Assembly (NCBI GenBank): GCA_002422395.1 | Contig: DIUY01000011.1 | Span: 336,155 to 400,154, forward strand | Length of the DNA stretch: 64,000 nucleotides | Direction of reading: 5' to 3' | Source of the DNA: Methylococcaceae bacterium UBA6146 | GTDB taxonomy: Bacteria; Pseudomonadota; Gammaproteobacteria; Methylococcales; Methylomonadaceae | Part shown: one piece after another, positions 35,605 to 44,115 of the stretch | Position numbering within the stretch: the first letter of the stretch is position 1 | Layout of the letters: each line of letters starts with the position of its first letter | Notes under the pieces: generated by a model | Seen by the model: the letters and a program-made list of their open reading frames with translations, nothing else | The model's database searches: none | Told to the model about the DNA's origin: nothing | Made by a program: the position numbers and the translations under genes

Positions 35605-36513
35605 GTGTCTAGCATAACCAACGATTTATCAACTTTTCAGGGACTTATTCTTGCGCTACAAGCTTACTGGTCAAACCAAGGCTGCATTTTATTGCAACCT
35701 TTAGACCAAGAAGTCGGCGCAGGCACCTTCCATCCCGCCACGTTCTTACGCGCCATCGGCCCTGAGCCTTGGAACGCCGCCTACGTACAGCCATCACGCC
35801 GCCCCACCGACGGGCGTTTTGGCGAAAACCCCAACCGCTTGCAGCATTACTACCAATACCAAGTGATGCTCAAACCTTCGCCTGACAACATCCAAGAACT
35901 GTATTTAGGTTCGTTGACCGCACTGGGTTTTGATTTGCTCGAACATGACATCCGTTTCGTCGAAGACAACTGGGAATCACCCACGTTAGGCGCATGGGGC
36001 TTGGGCTGGGAAGTCTGGCTGAACGGCATGGAAGTCACGCAATTTACTTACTTCCAACAAGTCGGCGGTTTGGAATGCCGCCCCGTCACCGGTGAAATCA
36101 CTTACGGCTTAGAACGTTTGGCGATGTACTTGCAAGGCGTGAAAAGCGTTTACGACTTGATTTGGACGCGCACCCCGCACGGTGTCGTCACTTACGGCGA
36201 CGTGTTCCACCAAAACGAAGTGGAAATGTCATCGTTCAACTTCGACCACGCCAATGTGCCGTTTTTGTTCCAATGTTTCGACACTTACGAACAAGAATGC
36301 GTCAAGTTGATTGAGTTAGGTCTGCCGTTGCCAGCCTACGAAATGGTCTTGAAAGCCTCGCACACCTTCAACCTGCTCGATGCCCGCCACGCCATTTCCG
36401 TCACCGAACGCCAACGTTACATCTTGCGCGTGCGGACATTATCGCGTGCCGTGGCTGAGGCTTATTATGCGCGGCGTGAGTCGTTGGGTTTTCCGATGTG
36501 CCAAACCAGCTAA
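35605..36513 (+). CDS. glyQ: Glycyl-tRNA synthetase alpha subunit
   Basis: 302 residues, the catalytic class II subunit of the bacterial alpha2beta2 GlyRS: FQGLILALQAYWSNQGCILL, GPEPWNAAYVQPSRRPTDGR, NPNRLQHYYQYQVMLKPSPD and YGLERLAMYLQ. The start is GTG at 35605. Normally glyS follows within a few bases; here it is 3.4 kb away, displaced by four inserted genes (36526-39913). Codon and base use match the core genome, unlike the insert. Confidence 0.96.
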   Translation: MSSITNDLSTFQGLILALQAYWSNQGCILLQPLDQEVGAGTFHPATFLRAIGPEPWNAAYVQPSRRPTDGRFGENPNRLQHYYQYQVMLKPSPDNIQELYLGSLTALGFDLLEHDIRFVEDNWESPTLGAWGLGWEVWLNGMEVTQFTYFQQVGGLECRPVTGEITYGLERLAMYLQGVKSVYDLIWTRTPHGVVTYGDVFHQNEVEMSSFNFDHANVPFLFQCFDTYEQECVKLIELGLPLPAYEMVLKASHTFNLLDARHAISVTERQRYILRVRTLSRAVAEAYYARRESLGFPMCQTS

Positions 36514-36525
36514 AGGTTATTTGCC

Positions 36526-37620
36526 ATGTTAAAAAGATTGTATGTCCATAATTACAAATGCTTAGTTAATTTTGAGATTAACTTTGATCAGGATATTAGT
36601 CTTTTTTTGGGGGCAAATGGGTCGGGGAAATCTACGGTTTTTGAGGTTTTGGCGAAGCTTCGAAGAGTAATTGTTGATGAAGAAAAATTAGCAAATATAT
36701 TCGATTTTGAAGATACTCCTCGTTGGGTAACTCCAGACCCAATTGAAAAATCAAAAGTTCGGTTTGAACTTGATCTTGAAATTAAAGGTGTGCTTTACAA
36801 ATATCTTTTAGTTATTGAGTTTGTCAATCGGACTAAAGAACTCAGTATTGAAGAAGAGTCCTTTGGTTTTGATGATGAATTATTTATTCTGTCTAAAAAC
36901 GGAAAAACAACACTAGTTGCAAAAAACAATGAGGAACTTCCATTCGACAACTCTCGTTCTTGTATGCGATTTTTTCAGTATAAAAGCTTTATAAATGCAC
37001 TGAATACGTTTTTCATTGTTCGTATCAAACCTTATGAAATGACATCAACTATTAACAAAGCTGATTCTAAGATTCGAACTGACTTTTCAAATTTCGCTGA
37101 ATGGTTTGCACACTTAAATGAAAATAACAGAAGAGATGTATCAATTTTTGAAGATGAAATGCGCGATATTCTACCTGGATTCGATTATTTTAAGATTGAA
37201 CAGGCGGGACAGGCTAAGGTTCTGCAAGTAGAGTTTGAAAATAAATCCAACAAAAAAGACATTATCACTTATTACTTTAACGAACTATCAGAAGGTCAAA
37301 AGGTATTAATTTCGCTTTATGCATTAATTTATTGCGCTCCCGAATACTCTTTAATTTGCATTGACGAACCGGAGAACTTTTTAGCATTACCTGAAATTCA
37401 GCCATGGTTGAACGTATTGCGAGAACGATGCAAAAGAAGATTTTTACAAGCTTTGATAATTTCCCATCATCCAAGCCTAATCAATTTCTTAGCTCCAGAT
37501 TCTGGTTATTGGTTTTCAAGGCAAGAAAATCACACTACTTTCGAAAAGATCACTGAACAAGAAGAGGATGGTTTATCGCTTGCCCAGTTAATTGAAATGG
37601 GCTGGATTTATGGCGATTAA
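36526..37620 (+). CDS. AAA/ABC-type ATPase of candidate defence module 1
   Basis: 364 residues, RecF/SMC-like (AAA_15/AAA_21 type). Walker A GANGSGKST at 29-37, ABC signature LSEGQ at 254-258, Walker B SLICIDEPE at 275-283, switch histidine SHHPS at 313-317. The middle (about 60-240) is an insertion with no coiled coil of the long SMC sort. It begins 12 nt after glyQ with AAAGG and overlaps the next gene by 11 nt. The DNA is clearly more AT-rich than glyQ or glyS, so it was acquired. It resembles the ATPase halves of PARIS/RloA/OLD-like systems, but the named family is uncertain. Confidence 0.83.
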   Translation: MLKRLYVHNYKCLVNFEINFDQDISLFLGANGSGKSTVFEVLAKLRRVIVDEEKLANIFDFEDTPRWVTPDPIEKSKVRFELDLEIKGVLYKYLLVIEFVNRTKELSIEEESFGFDDELFILSKNGKTTLVAKNNEELPFDNSRSCMRFFQYKSFINALNTFFIVRIKPYEMTSTINKADSKIRTDFSNFAEWFAHLNENNRRDVSIFEDEMRDILPGFDYFKIEQAGQAKVLQVEFENKSNKKDIITYYFNELSEGQKVLISLYALIYCAPEYSLICIDEPENFLALPEIQPWLNVLRERCKRRFLQALIISHHPSLINFLAPDSGYWFSRQENHTTFEKITEQEEDGLSLAQLIEMGWIYGD

Positions 37621-38182
37621 TCTTAAAGGTTATCGCATTACGGTGTTGTGTGAAGATATGGCTCAATTTGACTTTCTCAGCTCTTATGCAAAAGCATTAG
37701 GTGCGGAAAATAGAAAAATCTTTAAGTTACCAGCTTATAACAACGCCACCGTTTTAAAATATTATCCAAATGCTGTTAAAGATTATCGGCGTTTCTCTAA
37801 TGAAAACATTGTGTTGATGGTAATGATAGATGCCGATGAAAAAACTATCCTAGAAAGACTAAAAGAATTTGATGAAAAATTGGATATTGAAAAAGCCAGA
37901 TTAAATCAATCCACACGATTAAGTAACGAGAAAATTTTGCTGTTTGCACCGATCCGAAATATTGAATCGTGGTTTCATTACATTCAAACAAATGCTGATG
38001 ATATTGAAACTAAAACAGATAGCTCTGGCAAAATCATTAGCTATAAAAATCAATATAAAAACCAAGACATCAGCGAGTTGGTAAAAAAATTAAAAGAAGA
38101 AATTTGCCTTAATCGCTTGCCTGACAACACCCCTGCTTCGTTGCGTCATGCTTGCAACGAATTGAAACGCCTGAATAACTGA
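37610..38182 (+). CDS. TOPRIM-like partner protein of module 1
   Basis: 190 residues from ATG 37610 (MAINLKGYRITVLCED). The spaced acidic motifs are typical of a TOPRIM fold: Glu15 after a hydrophobic strand (ITVLCED), DAD at 74-76 after LMVMI, and IESW at 118-121 (APIRNIESW). Likely a nuclease controlled by the ATPase; this is inference from motif layout and from ATPase + TOPRIM pairs such as AriAB (PARIS) and class 2 OLD. The gene start lies inside the ATPase gene, so translation is coupled. The next 110 nt are AT-rich and noncoding. Confidence 0.6.
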   Translation: MAINLKGYRITVLCEDMAQFDFLSSYAKALGAENRKIFKLPAYNNATVLKYYPNAVKDYRRFSNENIVLMVMIDADEKTILERLKEFDEKLDIEKARLNQSTRLSNEKILLFAPIRNIESWFHYIQTNADDIETKTDSSGKIISYKNQYKNQDISELVKKLKEEICLNRLPDNTPASLRHACNELKRLNN

Positions 38183-38292
38183 CGTGATTATGTTGATAAC
38201 ACCATTATTAATTTGCCATCAAGTCCATAACTACAGCAATTTTATTCAAAGCTGCTGGTTTTCTGCGCTTAACGTATAGGTAGCAAAATAAC

Positions 38293-39369
38293 ATGGCAAA
38301 CTTCTTCAACTCAGTTCGGATTACTAATTTCAAATCGCTTAAGGATGTGACCTTAAGCGATTGCAAGCGTATTAATTTGCTGATTGGTAAGCCGAATGTG
38401 GGGAAGTCTAATATTTTGGAGGCGATTGGGTTGTTTAGTTTGCCTTATATCAAATATGACGAAAGCGAAAAAATTACTCAGTTTGTAAGGTTAGAAAATA
38501 TCCCAGAATTATTTTTTGATGGCAGAATTAATGAAGATATAACGGTTTGTGTAAGCGAGGACACAAATAGAAATAACAGCTGCAAAGTTATTTATAGAGG
38601 TGGATCAGTCGATTTCATAGTAAACCAAATAGACACAATCCCTGATTCTAATTATCAGATGCCACTTTATCCCGCAGGTAAAGCAAATCAACGCTCAGTA
38701 ATTGAAGTAGATAACTTTCTCGATTGGACATATACATACCCAAGTATTGAATCCGATACTCAACTACCTAAAGTCAAATTATACAAATTTGCTCAACCGT
38801 TTATATTCAAAAAACAAAAGTATTTTATTCCGCATTTACTGCCTCCCTTTGGTACGAATTTATTTGATGTTATCCAATCCCACAAAGAACTAAAAACTGA
38901 TTTATCACGTATTTTCTCTGGATATGGCCTTAAGCTTTTATTCGATAATGCAACCTATGCGTTAAGATTAATGAAGACTTTAGAAGAAGATAACATTATT
39001 TCATTTCCTTACAGCTCGATAGCAGACACGATACAGCGAATCATTTTTTACAAAGCGGCAATTACATCTAACAAAAATTCAATTCTGCTTTTTGAAGAGC
39101 CGGAAGCCCACTGCTTCCCACCTTACATCACTCACATCGCCAGAGAAATAATCGACTCAGAAAGCAACCAGTTTTTTATTGCTACGCATAGCCCTTACAT
39201 TCTCGATACATTTTTAGAATACGAGCGTGACGATTTGGCCATTTATATGGCGGACTTTAAAGATGGTCAAACAGTAATTAAACGTCTAACGGATGCTGAA
39301 TTAAATGATGTTTTTGAATATGGATTAGACCTATTTTTTAACGCTGAGTTATTCACGGATGAAATCTAA
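38293..39369 (+). CDS. AAA/ABC-type ATPase of candidate defence module 2
   Basis: 358 residues, AAA_15/AAA_21 type. N-terminal VRITNFKSLKDVTLSDCKRI, Walker A GKPNVGKSN at 32-40, Walker B NSILLFEEPE at 262-271, ATHSP at 297-301. The ABC signature position (about 240-250, YSSIADTIQR) lacks the LSGGQ-type glycines, as in OLD-like ATPases. It shares the architecture, not obvious sequence, of the module 1 ATPase. It overlaps the following gene by 11 nt. Base composition is again AT-rich. Confidence 0.83.
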   Translation: MANFFNSVRITNFKSLKDVTLSDCKRINLLIGKPNVGKSNILEAIGLFSLPYIKYDESEKITQFVRLENIPELFFDGRINEDITVCVSEDTNRNNSCKVIYRGGSVDFIVNQIDTIPDSNYQMPLYPAGKANQRSVIEVDNFLDWTYTYPSIESDTQLPKVKLYKFAQPFIFKKQKYFIPHLLPPFGTNLFDVIQSHKELKTDLSRIFSGYGLKLLFDNATYALRLMKTLEEDNIISFPYSSIADTIQRIIFYKAAITSNKNSILLFEEPEAHCFPPYITHIAREIIDSESNQFFIATHSPYILDTFLEYERDDLAIYMADFKDGQTVIKRLTDAELNDVFEYGLDLFFNAELFTDEI

Positions 39370-39913
39370 TATCAACTTCTGTGTCATGCCTGAGTGCTAT
39401 CTGGATACAAACTTAGTAGAAGCTATTGCCCCTCCTCAAAGAATTAGCGGTACTCAGGGATACAATCACAAAAAAAATTGCAATAAAGTTATTGATGAAA
39501 TGCTTGGTAAGTTGAAAGATGATTTCGCTTTGGGGATTGTTGACAAAGACAAAAGGCCATTATCCCGTACTGCCGATTTTGCCTTACTCGCTGAAAGTCA
39601 GGGTTTAAAACTTCATAAACATCAACAAAAACACCACTATTTGATCTTCCATCCGCCGATTGAGCAATGGATTCTGAATGAAGCCAAACAAGTTGGCATT
39701 GCCTTAAATGATGACCGATATAATCTGCCGATCTCATTGAAAGGTTTAGTTGACGAAAAAAGTGAATTTAGTAAACATGACCCTCGGTTTACCCGCTTGT
39801 TTCGAGATTTAAAAACACAAAATGCAATGGGTATCAATCTATTAGCCAAATGGATTGAGCATCTGAAAGCAAACCCCTATAACGCCGACAAAACCACGTT
39901 ACAAAACCTGTAG
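39359..39913 (+). CDS. TOPRIM-like partner protein of module 2
   Basis: 184 residues. Motif layout parallels the module 1 partner: Glu12 (FCVMPECYLD), DKD at 62-64 after ALGIV, and IEQW at 101-104 (FHPPIEQW). Sequence identity outside these points is low by eye. A nuclease or regulatory partner of the ATPase is inferred. It ends 26 nt before glyS. Function is not established, and no known toxin family is recognised. Confidence 0.55.
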   Translation: MKSNINFCVMPECYLDTNLVEAIAPPQRISGTQGYNHKKNCNKVIDEMLGKLKDDFALGIVDKDKRPLSRTADFALLAESQGLKLHKHQQKHHYLIFHPPIEQWILNEAKQVGIALNDDRYNLPISLKGLVDEKSEFSKHDPRFTRLFRDLKTQNAMGINLLAKWIEHLKANPYNADKTTLQNL

Positions 39914-39939
39914 CAACAATTAATTAAAAAGGTCGCCCT

Positions 39940-42009
39940 GTGACAGAAACACAACACTTACTTTTCGAATTAGGCTCCGAAGAATTGCCGCCTAAAACCT
40001 TACTAAAACTTAGCAACGCTTTGCTAGATGGTATCGTCGCAGGTTTAAAAGCGGCTGATTTACACTTTACCGCCAGCAAAGCCTTAGCCACGCCGCGCCG
40101 TTTAGCGGTGTTGATTGAAAACTTGCAAACCGCGCAGCCCGACAAAACGGTCGAAAAACGCGGCCCGGCGATTCAGGCGGCGTTTGCGCCCGATGGTTCG
40201 CCTAGCAAAGCGGCGTTGGGTTTTGCCACTAGCTGCGGCACGAGTTTCGACCAATTGGAACGTTTGAAAACCGACAAAGGCGAGTGGTTGAGCTACACGC
40301 AAGCCGTCAAAGGCCAAGCCACCGCAGAAATTATCCCTGACATTATCCGCGCCGCCATCGCCGCGTTGCCGATTGCCAAACGGATGCGTTGGGGCAGTTT
40401 CGCCACCGAATTTGTCCGGCCTGTGCATTGGGCGGTGTTGTTGTTTGGCGATAAGGTCATCGAAACCGAAATCCTTGGCCTTACCACAGGCAACAACACG
40501 CTAGGCCACCGCTTCCACGCCCCACAAGCCATCACGTTAGGCAAACCGGACGCTTATGAAGCCGCTTTGTTCAACCAAGGCAAAGTGATTGCCAATATTG
40601 AACAGCGCAAAGCCATCATCCGCGAAAAAGCCGAACAAGCCGCCGCCAAAGTCGGCGGTATCGCGCATATTGAAGAGGATTTGTTGGAAGAAATCGCCGC
40701 GTTGAACGAATGGCCTGTGCCGGTTACCGGCAACTTCGACCCTCGCTTTTTGGCTTTGCCCGCTGAAGTGCTGATTACCACCATGCAAACCAACCAGAAA
40801 TATTTTCCGGTGAAAAATGCCGACGGTGGTTTGTTGGCGCATTTCATCACGTTTAGCAATATCGAAAGCAAACGGCCTGAATCCATCCAACACGGCAACG
40901 AGCGCGTCGTTACGCCACGGTTGGCGGATGCGGAATTTTTCTGGAACCAAGACCGCAAACAAACCTTGGCGGATCGTGTGGATAGCTTAAAAACGATTGT
41001 TTTCCAAGAAAAACTCGGCACGGTTTACGAAAAATCCATACGCGTCAGCCAACTCGCCGAGCGTATCGCCACCCAGTTAAACGCAGATGTAGCTCACGCC
41101 ACCCGCGCCGCCTTGCTGGCAAAAACCGATTTGATGACCAATATGGTCGGCGAATTCGGCAACTTGCAAGGTTTGATGGGACGCTATTACGCATTAGCAG
41201 AAGGCGAAGCACCAGAAGTCGCGTGGGCCTTGGAAGAACAATATTTCCCCAAACAATCCGGCAGTGAAACCGCACCTAGCACGACAGGGCAAATCTTGGC
41301 GATTGCCGAAAAATTGGACACACTCACCGGTATTTTCAGTGCGGGCTTGATCCCGACCGGCGACAAAGACCCGTATGCCTTACGCCGCGCGGCCTTAGGC
41401 ACGTTGCGGACGATGATTGAAAATAATCTGAGCCTGAATATTCCCGAATTGTGCGCGTTTGCCTTGGAGCAATTCCCGCACAGTTTTGACAAAGCCGCCA
41501 CACACACAGCCGTGGTCGAGTTTATTTTTGACCGTTTAAAAGGCTATTGTTTGGACAAAGGCTATAGCGCGGACGAGTTTGATGCCGTGATGGCCTTAGC
41601 GCCTGCCGAACCGCTGGATTTTATGCAGCGCATCGCCGCAGTAAAAGCTTTCCGCCAATTACCGGAAGCGGAAAGTTTGGCGGCGGCGAACAAACGTATC
41701 CGCAACATCTTGAGAAAATCTGAAACCGTCCCTGCGGCTATGGTCGGCGTGTTGGCCGAACCACAAGAAATCGCTTTGCTAGCCGCCGCCCAACAATCGG
41801 CGCAAGACATCCAGCCGCTGTTGGCGCAACACGATTATCAGGCGACGTTGAACCGTTTGGCAGCATTGCGTGAAACGGTCGATGCGTTTTTCGACCATGT
41901 TATGGTGATGACTGATGATCTGGACTTGCGGGCGAACCGCTTGGCGCTGCTTAATTTGTTGTCCGAACAATTTTTGACTTGTGCAGACCTGGCGAAATTA
42001 CAGTCGTGA
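39940..42009 (+). CDS. glyS: Glycyl-tRNA synthetase beta subunit
   Basis: 689 residues, full length. Opens TETQHLLFELGSEELPPKTL; contains ITTMQTNQKYFPVKNADGG, ERVVTPRLADAEFFWNQDR, DLMTNMVGEFGNLQGLMGRY and a C-terminal anticodon-binding-like domain. The beta subunit is required for tRNA recognition. The start is GTG at 39940 with AAAAAGG upstream. Separated from glyQ by an acquired cassette, so its expression now depends on read-through of, or a promoter inside, that cassette. Confidence 0.96.
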   Translation: MTETQHLLFELGSEELPPKTLLKLSNALLDGIVAGLKAADLHFTASKALATPRRLAVLIENLQTAQPDKTVEKRGPAIQAAFAPDGSPSKAALGFATSCGTSFDQLERLKTDKGEWLSYTQAVKGQATAEIIPDIIRAAIAALPIAKRMRWGSFATEFVRPVHWAVLLFGDKVIETEILGLTTGNNTLGHRFHAPQAITLGKPDAYEAALFNQGKVIANIEQRKAIIREKAEQAAAKVGGIAHIEEDLLEEIAALNEWPVPVTGNFDPRFLALPAEVLITTMQTNQKYFPVKNADGGLLAHFITFSNIESKRPESIQHGNERVVTPRLADAEFFWNQDRKQTLADRVDSLKTIVFQEKLGTVYEKSIRVSQLAERIATQLNADVAHATRAALLAKTDLMTNMVGEFGNLQGLMGRYYALAEGEAPEVAWALEEQYFPKQSGSETAPSTTGQILAIAEKLDTLTGIFSAGLIPTGDKDPYALRRAALGTLRTMIENNLSLNIPELCAFALEQFPHSFDKAATHTAVVEFIFDRLKGYCLDKGYSADEFDAVMALAPAEPLDFMQRIAAVKAFRQLPEAESLAAANKRIRNILRKSETVPAAMVGVLAEPQEIALLAAAQQSAQDIQPLLAQHDYQATLNRLAALRETVDAFFDHVMVMTDDLDLRANRLALLNLLSEQFLTCADLAKLQS

Positions 42010-42103
42010 TCGCTTTAAATGTAAGGTGCGCATTTATGCGTACCGGATATTTTAAAAAAAGTATGCGTTACCCTCTGGGGCATAAAAGCATGCCCTACAG
42101 CCA

Positions 42104-42643
42104 ATGAGCCGCTTTGTTTTGCTCGACCGCGACGGCGTGATTAACGAAGATTCCGACGACTTCATCAAGTCGCCGGAAGAATGGCAGCCGATAGTAGGCA
42201 GTCTGGAAGCGATAGCCTTGCTCAATGCCCACGGCTATAAAATTGCCGTCATCACTAACCAGTCAGGACTGGCGCGTGGGCTGTTCGATGTCGCCATGCT
42301 GGAAAAAATCCATGCCAAAATGTGCCGTCTGGTGAGTGCTAAAGGTGGCAAAATAGACGCCATTTATTATTGTCCGCACGGTGCAGACAGCGCTTGCCAT
42401 TGCCGTAAACCCCAACCTGGCCTGCTGGAACAATGTGCCGCCGAACATCAGGTCACGTTAACCGACACTTTCTTTATTGGTGATTCGCTACGGGATTTAC
42501 AGGCCGCACTTGCGGTCAATGCAAAGCCGATGCTGGTCAAGACCGGTAAGGGCAAAAAAACCTTAACACAACTTCCTAACCTTAACATTCCTGTTTTTGA
42601 CACTCTTTATGACGCAGCCAACCACATCGTATCAGGGCAATAA
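42104..42643 (+). CDS. gmhB: D-glycero-beta-D-manno-heptose-1,7-bisphosphate 7-phosphatase
   Basis: 179-residue HAD phosphatase of LPS heptose synthesis. DRDGVIN at residues 8-14 (nucleophile Asp8, acid Asp10), the zinc-binding cluster CPHGADSACHCRKP, and FFIGDSLRDLQAA. It is in the usual glyQS-gmhB-plsC order. The following acyltransferase start overlaps its 3' end by 35 nt. Confidence 0.93.
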   Translation: MSRFVLLDRDGVINEDSDDFIKSPEEWQPIVGSLEAIALLNAHGYKIAVITNQSGLARGLFDVAMLEKIHAKMCRLVSAKGGKIDAIYYCPHGADSACHCRKPQPGLLEQCAAEHQVTLTDTFFIGDSLRDLQAALAVNAKPMLVKTGKGKKTLTQLPNLNIPVFDTLYDAANHIVSGQ

Positions 42644-43352
42644 AATCAAAGTTTATCTGGGATCAAGTGTATTGTTCGCTTGCATGACGCTCTCCACGCT
42701 GGTGTTTGCGCCCTTGGTGCTGCTATGCAGTGTGTTTCCCTTTGCAGTGCGCTACAACATAGCCAATTATTGGGTTAAGTTTGCCTTGTTTATCGCCCGG
42801 ATTTTCTGCGGTATCCGCCATGAAGTTGAGGGTCTGGAGCATATTGCAGGCATCCGGTCAGCTATTGTGCTTAGCAAGCATCAGTCGGCTTGGGAAACTA
42901 TTGCTTTGAGACTGATATTGCCGCCCCAGACCGCATTGTTAAAACGTTCGTTACTATGGATTCCTGTTTGGGGTTGGGCACTGGCAACCTTAAAACCTAT
43001 TGCCATCGACCGGAAAAAAAAGCGCGAGTCCCTTAAGGTATTGCTTAAACAAGGCAAAGCGTATTTAAACGAAGGGCTGTGGGTTGTCGTCTTTCCTGAA
43101 GGCACCCGGACTGCGCCCGGCGAGGAGAAAAAATTCAATGCAGGCGGCGCAATACTAGCAGAAAAATCCGGTCATCCGGTCATTCCAGTCGCGCATAATG
43201 CCGGCCTCTGCTGGGCGCGTTACAGTTTCTTAAAATATCCTGGCACCATCAAGGTAAAAATAGGCCCTGTTATTGACTCCAAAGGGCGCAAAGCGGCTGA
43301 TATTAATGCCGAAGCGGCGGCATGGATAGCGCAGGCTATGAAGACATTGTGA
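42609..43352 (+). CDS. Lysophospholipid / 1-acylglycerol-3-phosphate acyltransferase
   Basis: 247 residues from ATG 42609. One N-terminal membrane span (about 15-40), catalytic motif KHQSAWE (HX4E in place of HX4D, usual for this gmhB-linked subfamily) and FPEGTRT. It esterifies a lysophosphatidic acid or a lysophospholipid at the inner membrane. Overlaps gmhB by 35 nt, so translation is coupled. In other genomes the gene at this spot is named plsC; the exact substrate is uncertain. Confidence 0.87.
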   Translation: MTQPTTSYQGNKIKVYLGSSVLFACMTLSTLVFAPLVLLCSVFPFAVRYNIANYWVKFALFIARIFCGIRHEVEGLEHIAGIRSAIVLSKHQSAWETIALRLILPPQTALLKRSLLWIPVWGWALATLKPIAIDRKKKRESLKVLLKQGKAYLNEGLWVVVFPEGTRTAPGEEKKFNAGGAILAEKSGHPVIPVAHNAGLCWARYSFLKYPGTIKVKIGPVIDSKGRKAADINAEAAAWIAQAMKTL

Positions 43353-43419
43353 TAGGCTTGAACAGATTGCCCATCCGCGCGATAAAAACCATCATTCATC
43401 AACAACGGTAACACTGACT

Positions 43420-43833
43420 ATGAAAAAATTACTGCTCATTTGCTTGGCCGCCTCATTGCTTCCGGCATGTGCCGATAAAAACGAATACCACCAGGCGGTG
43501 CTCGAACAAGTGGAGAAAGAACAGGATGTTAAGGACTATAAAATAGCCCCTGAAACAATGGCGGATTGTGTCGTTGCATTAACCTCGCAAAAAATGCCGG
43601 GGGTGTTTGCACTGGATCCGGAGCGTATGACCGCTTACCGCAATTACGCAAAAATGCTCAACATGTCTAAAACCGAAGACCTTAAAAAGTCTATGGATGA
43701 GTTGCGGACGGCATTTGGTTCGGGACAAGCGCTCGCGGATGCGCACGCCAACTATACGGAAAGCTTGCTTGAATGTTACACGACGGTTGTGTCGAAATCT
43801 GAAGAAGAAGAAAAAAGTAAAGATAAAGAGTGA
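43420..43833 (+). CDS. Small lipoprotein of unknown function
   Basis: 137 residues, a signal peptide MKKLLLICLAASLLPAC with lipobox LPAC (Cys17), then a helical acidic-basic protein with a charged tail (KSEEEEKSKDKE). Likely anchored in the outer membrane, since the residue after Cys is Ala. Two further cysteines (about residues 50 and 117) may form a disulfide. No domain recognised. Confidence 0.8.
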   Translation: MKKLLLICLAASLLPACADKNEYHQAVLEQVEKEQDVKDYKIAPETMADCVVALTSQKMPGVFALDPERMTAYRNYAKMLNMSKTEDLKKSMDELRTAFGSGQALADAHANYTESLLECYTTVVSKSEEEEKSKDKE

Positions 43834-43872
43834 GCGTATAGGAGAAGGCTGTATGTCCTCCCTGCCCAGTCA

Positions 43873-43908
43873 CGCCAATATTTGGCTTTGTGATGCCAAA
43901 ATGTGGCG
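43873..43908. repeat. Imperfect hairpin in the lipoprotein 3' region
   Basis: CGCCAATATTTGGC (43873-43886) and GCCAAAATGTGGCG (43895-43908) pair with about three mismatches. The 43834-44050 stretch carries nothing else that I can call. Confidence 0.4.
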
Positions 43909-44050
43909 TTGAGGGTGCAAGAATCCTGCGGGATAGGCACGGATGAGGAAAGTGATGGGATAGTGATAGTCGGTGTGGCGGGTCCGCAGAATAAAATTCG
44001 GCTAAGCCGTTTATCACCCCCCAATAGCTTGGGCTGTGGGCAATGCCTTT

Positions 44051-44084
44051 AAGCCCCGGCAGATTGCAAAACCTGCTGGGGCTT
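44051..44084. terminator. Hairpin between convergent lipoprotein gene and sulP
   Basis: AAGCCCCGGCAG pairs with CTGCTGGGGCTT around a 10-nt loop, one G-T pair. It serves the plus-strand lipoprotein gene and/or the minus-strand SulP gene ending at 44116. Confidence 0.65.
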
Positions 44085-44115
44085 AATTGTGGGGGCGTTA
44101 TTGTTGGCGAAATCT

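Noticed and set aside
36526..39913. Septu (PtuAB) or Gabija assignment of the glyQS insert
   Set aside because: No HNH nuclease is visible in either partner, and no UvrD-like helicase or fused ATPase-TOPRIM protein as in Gabija; left as unnamed ATPase + TOPRIM-like pairs.
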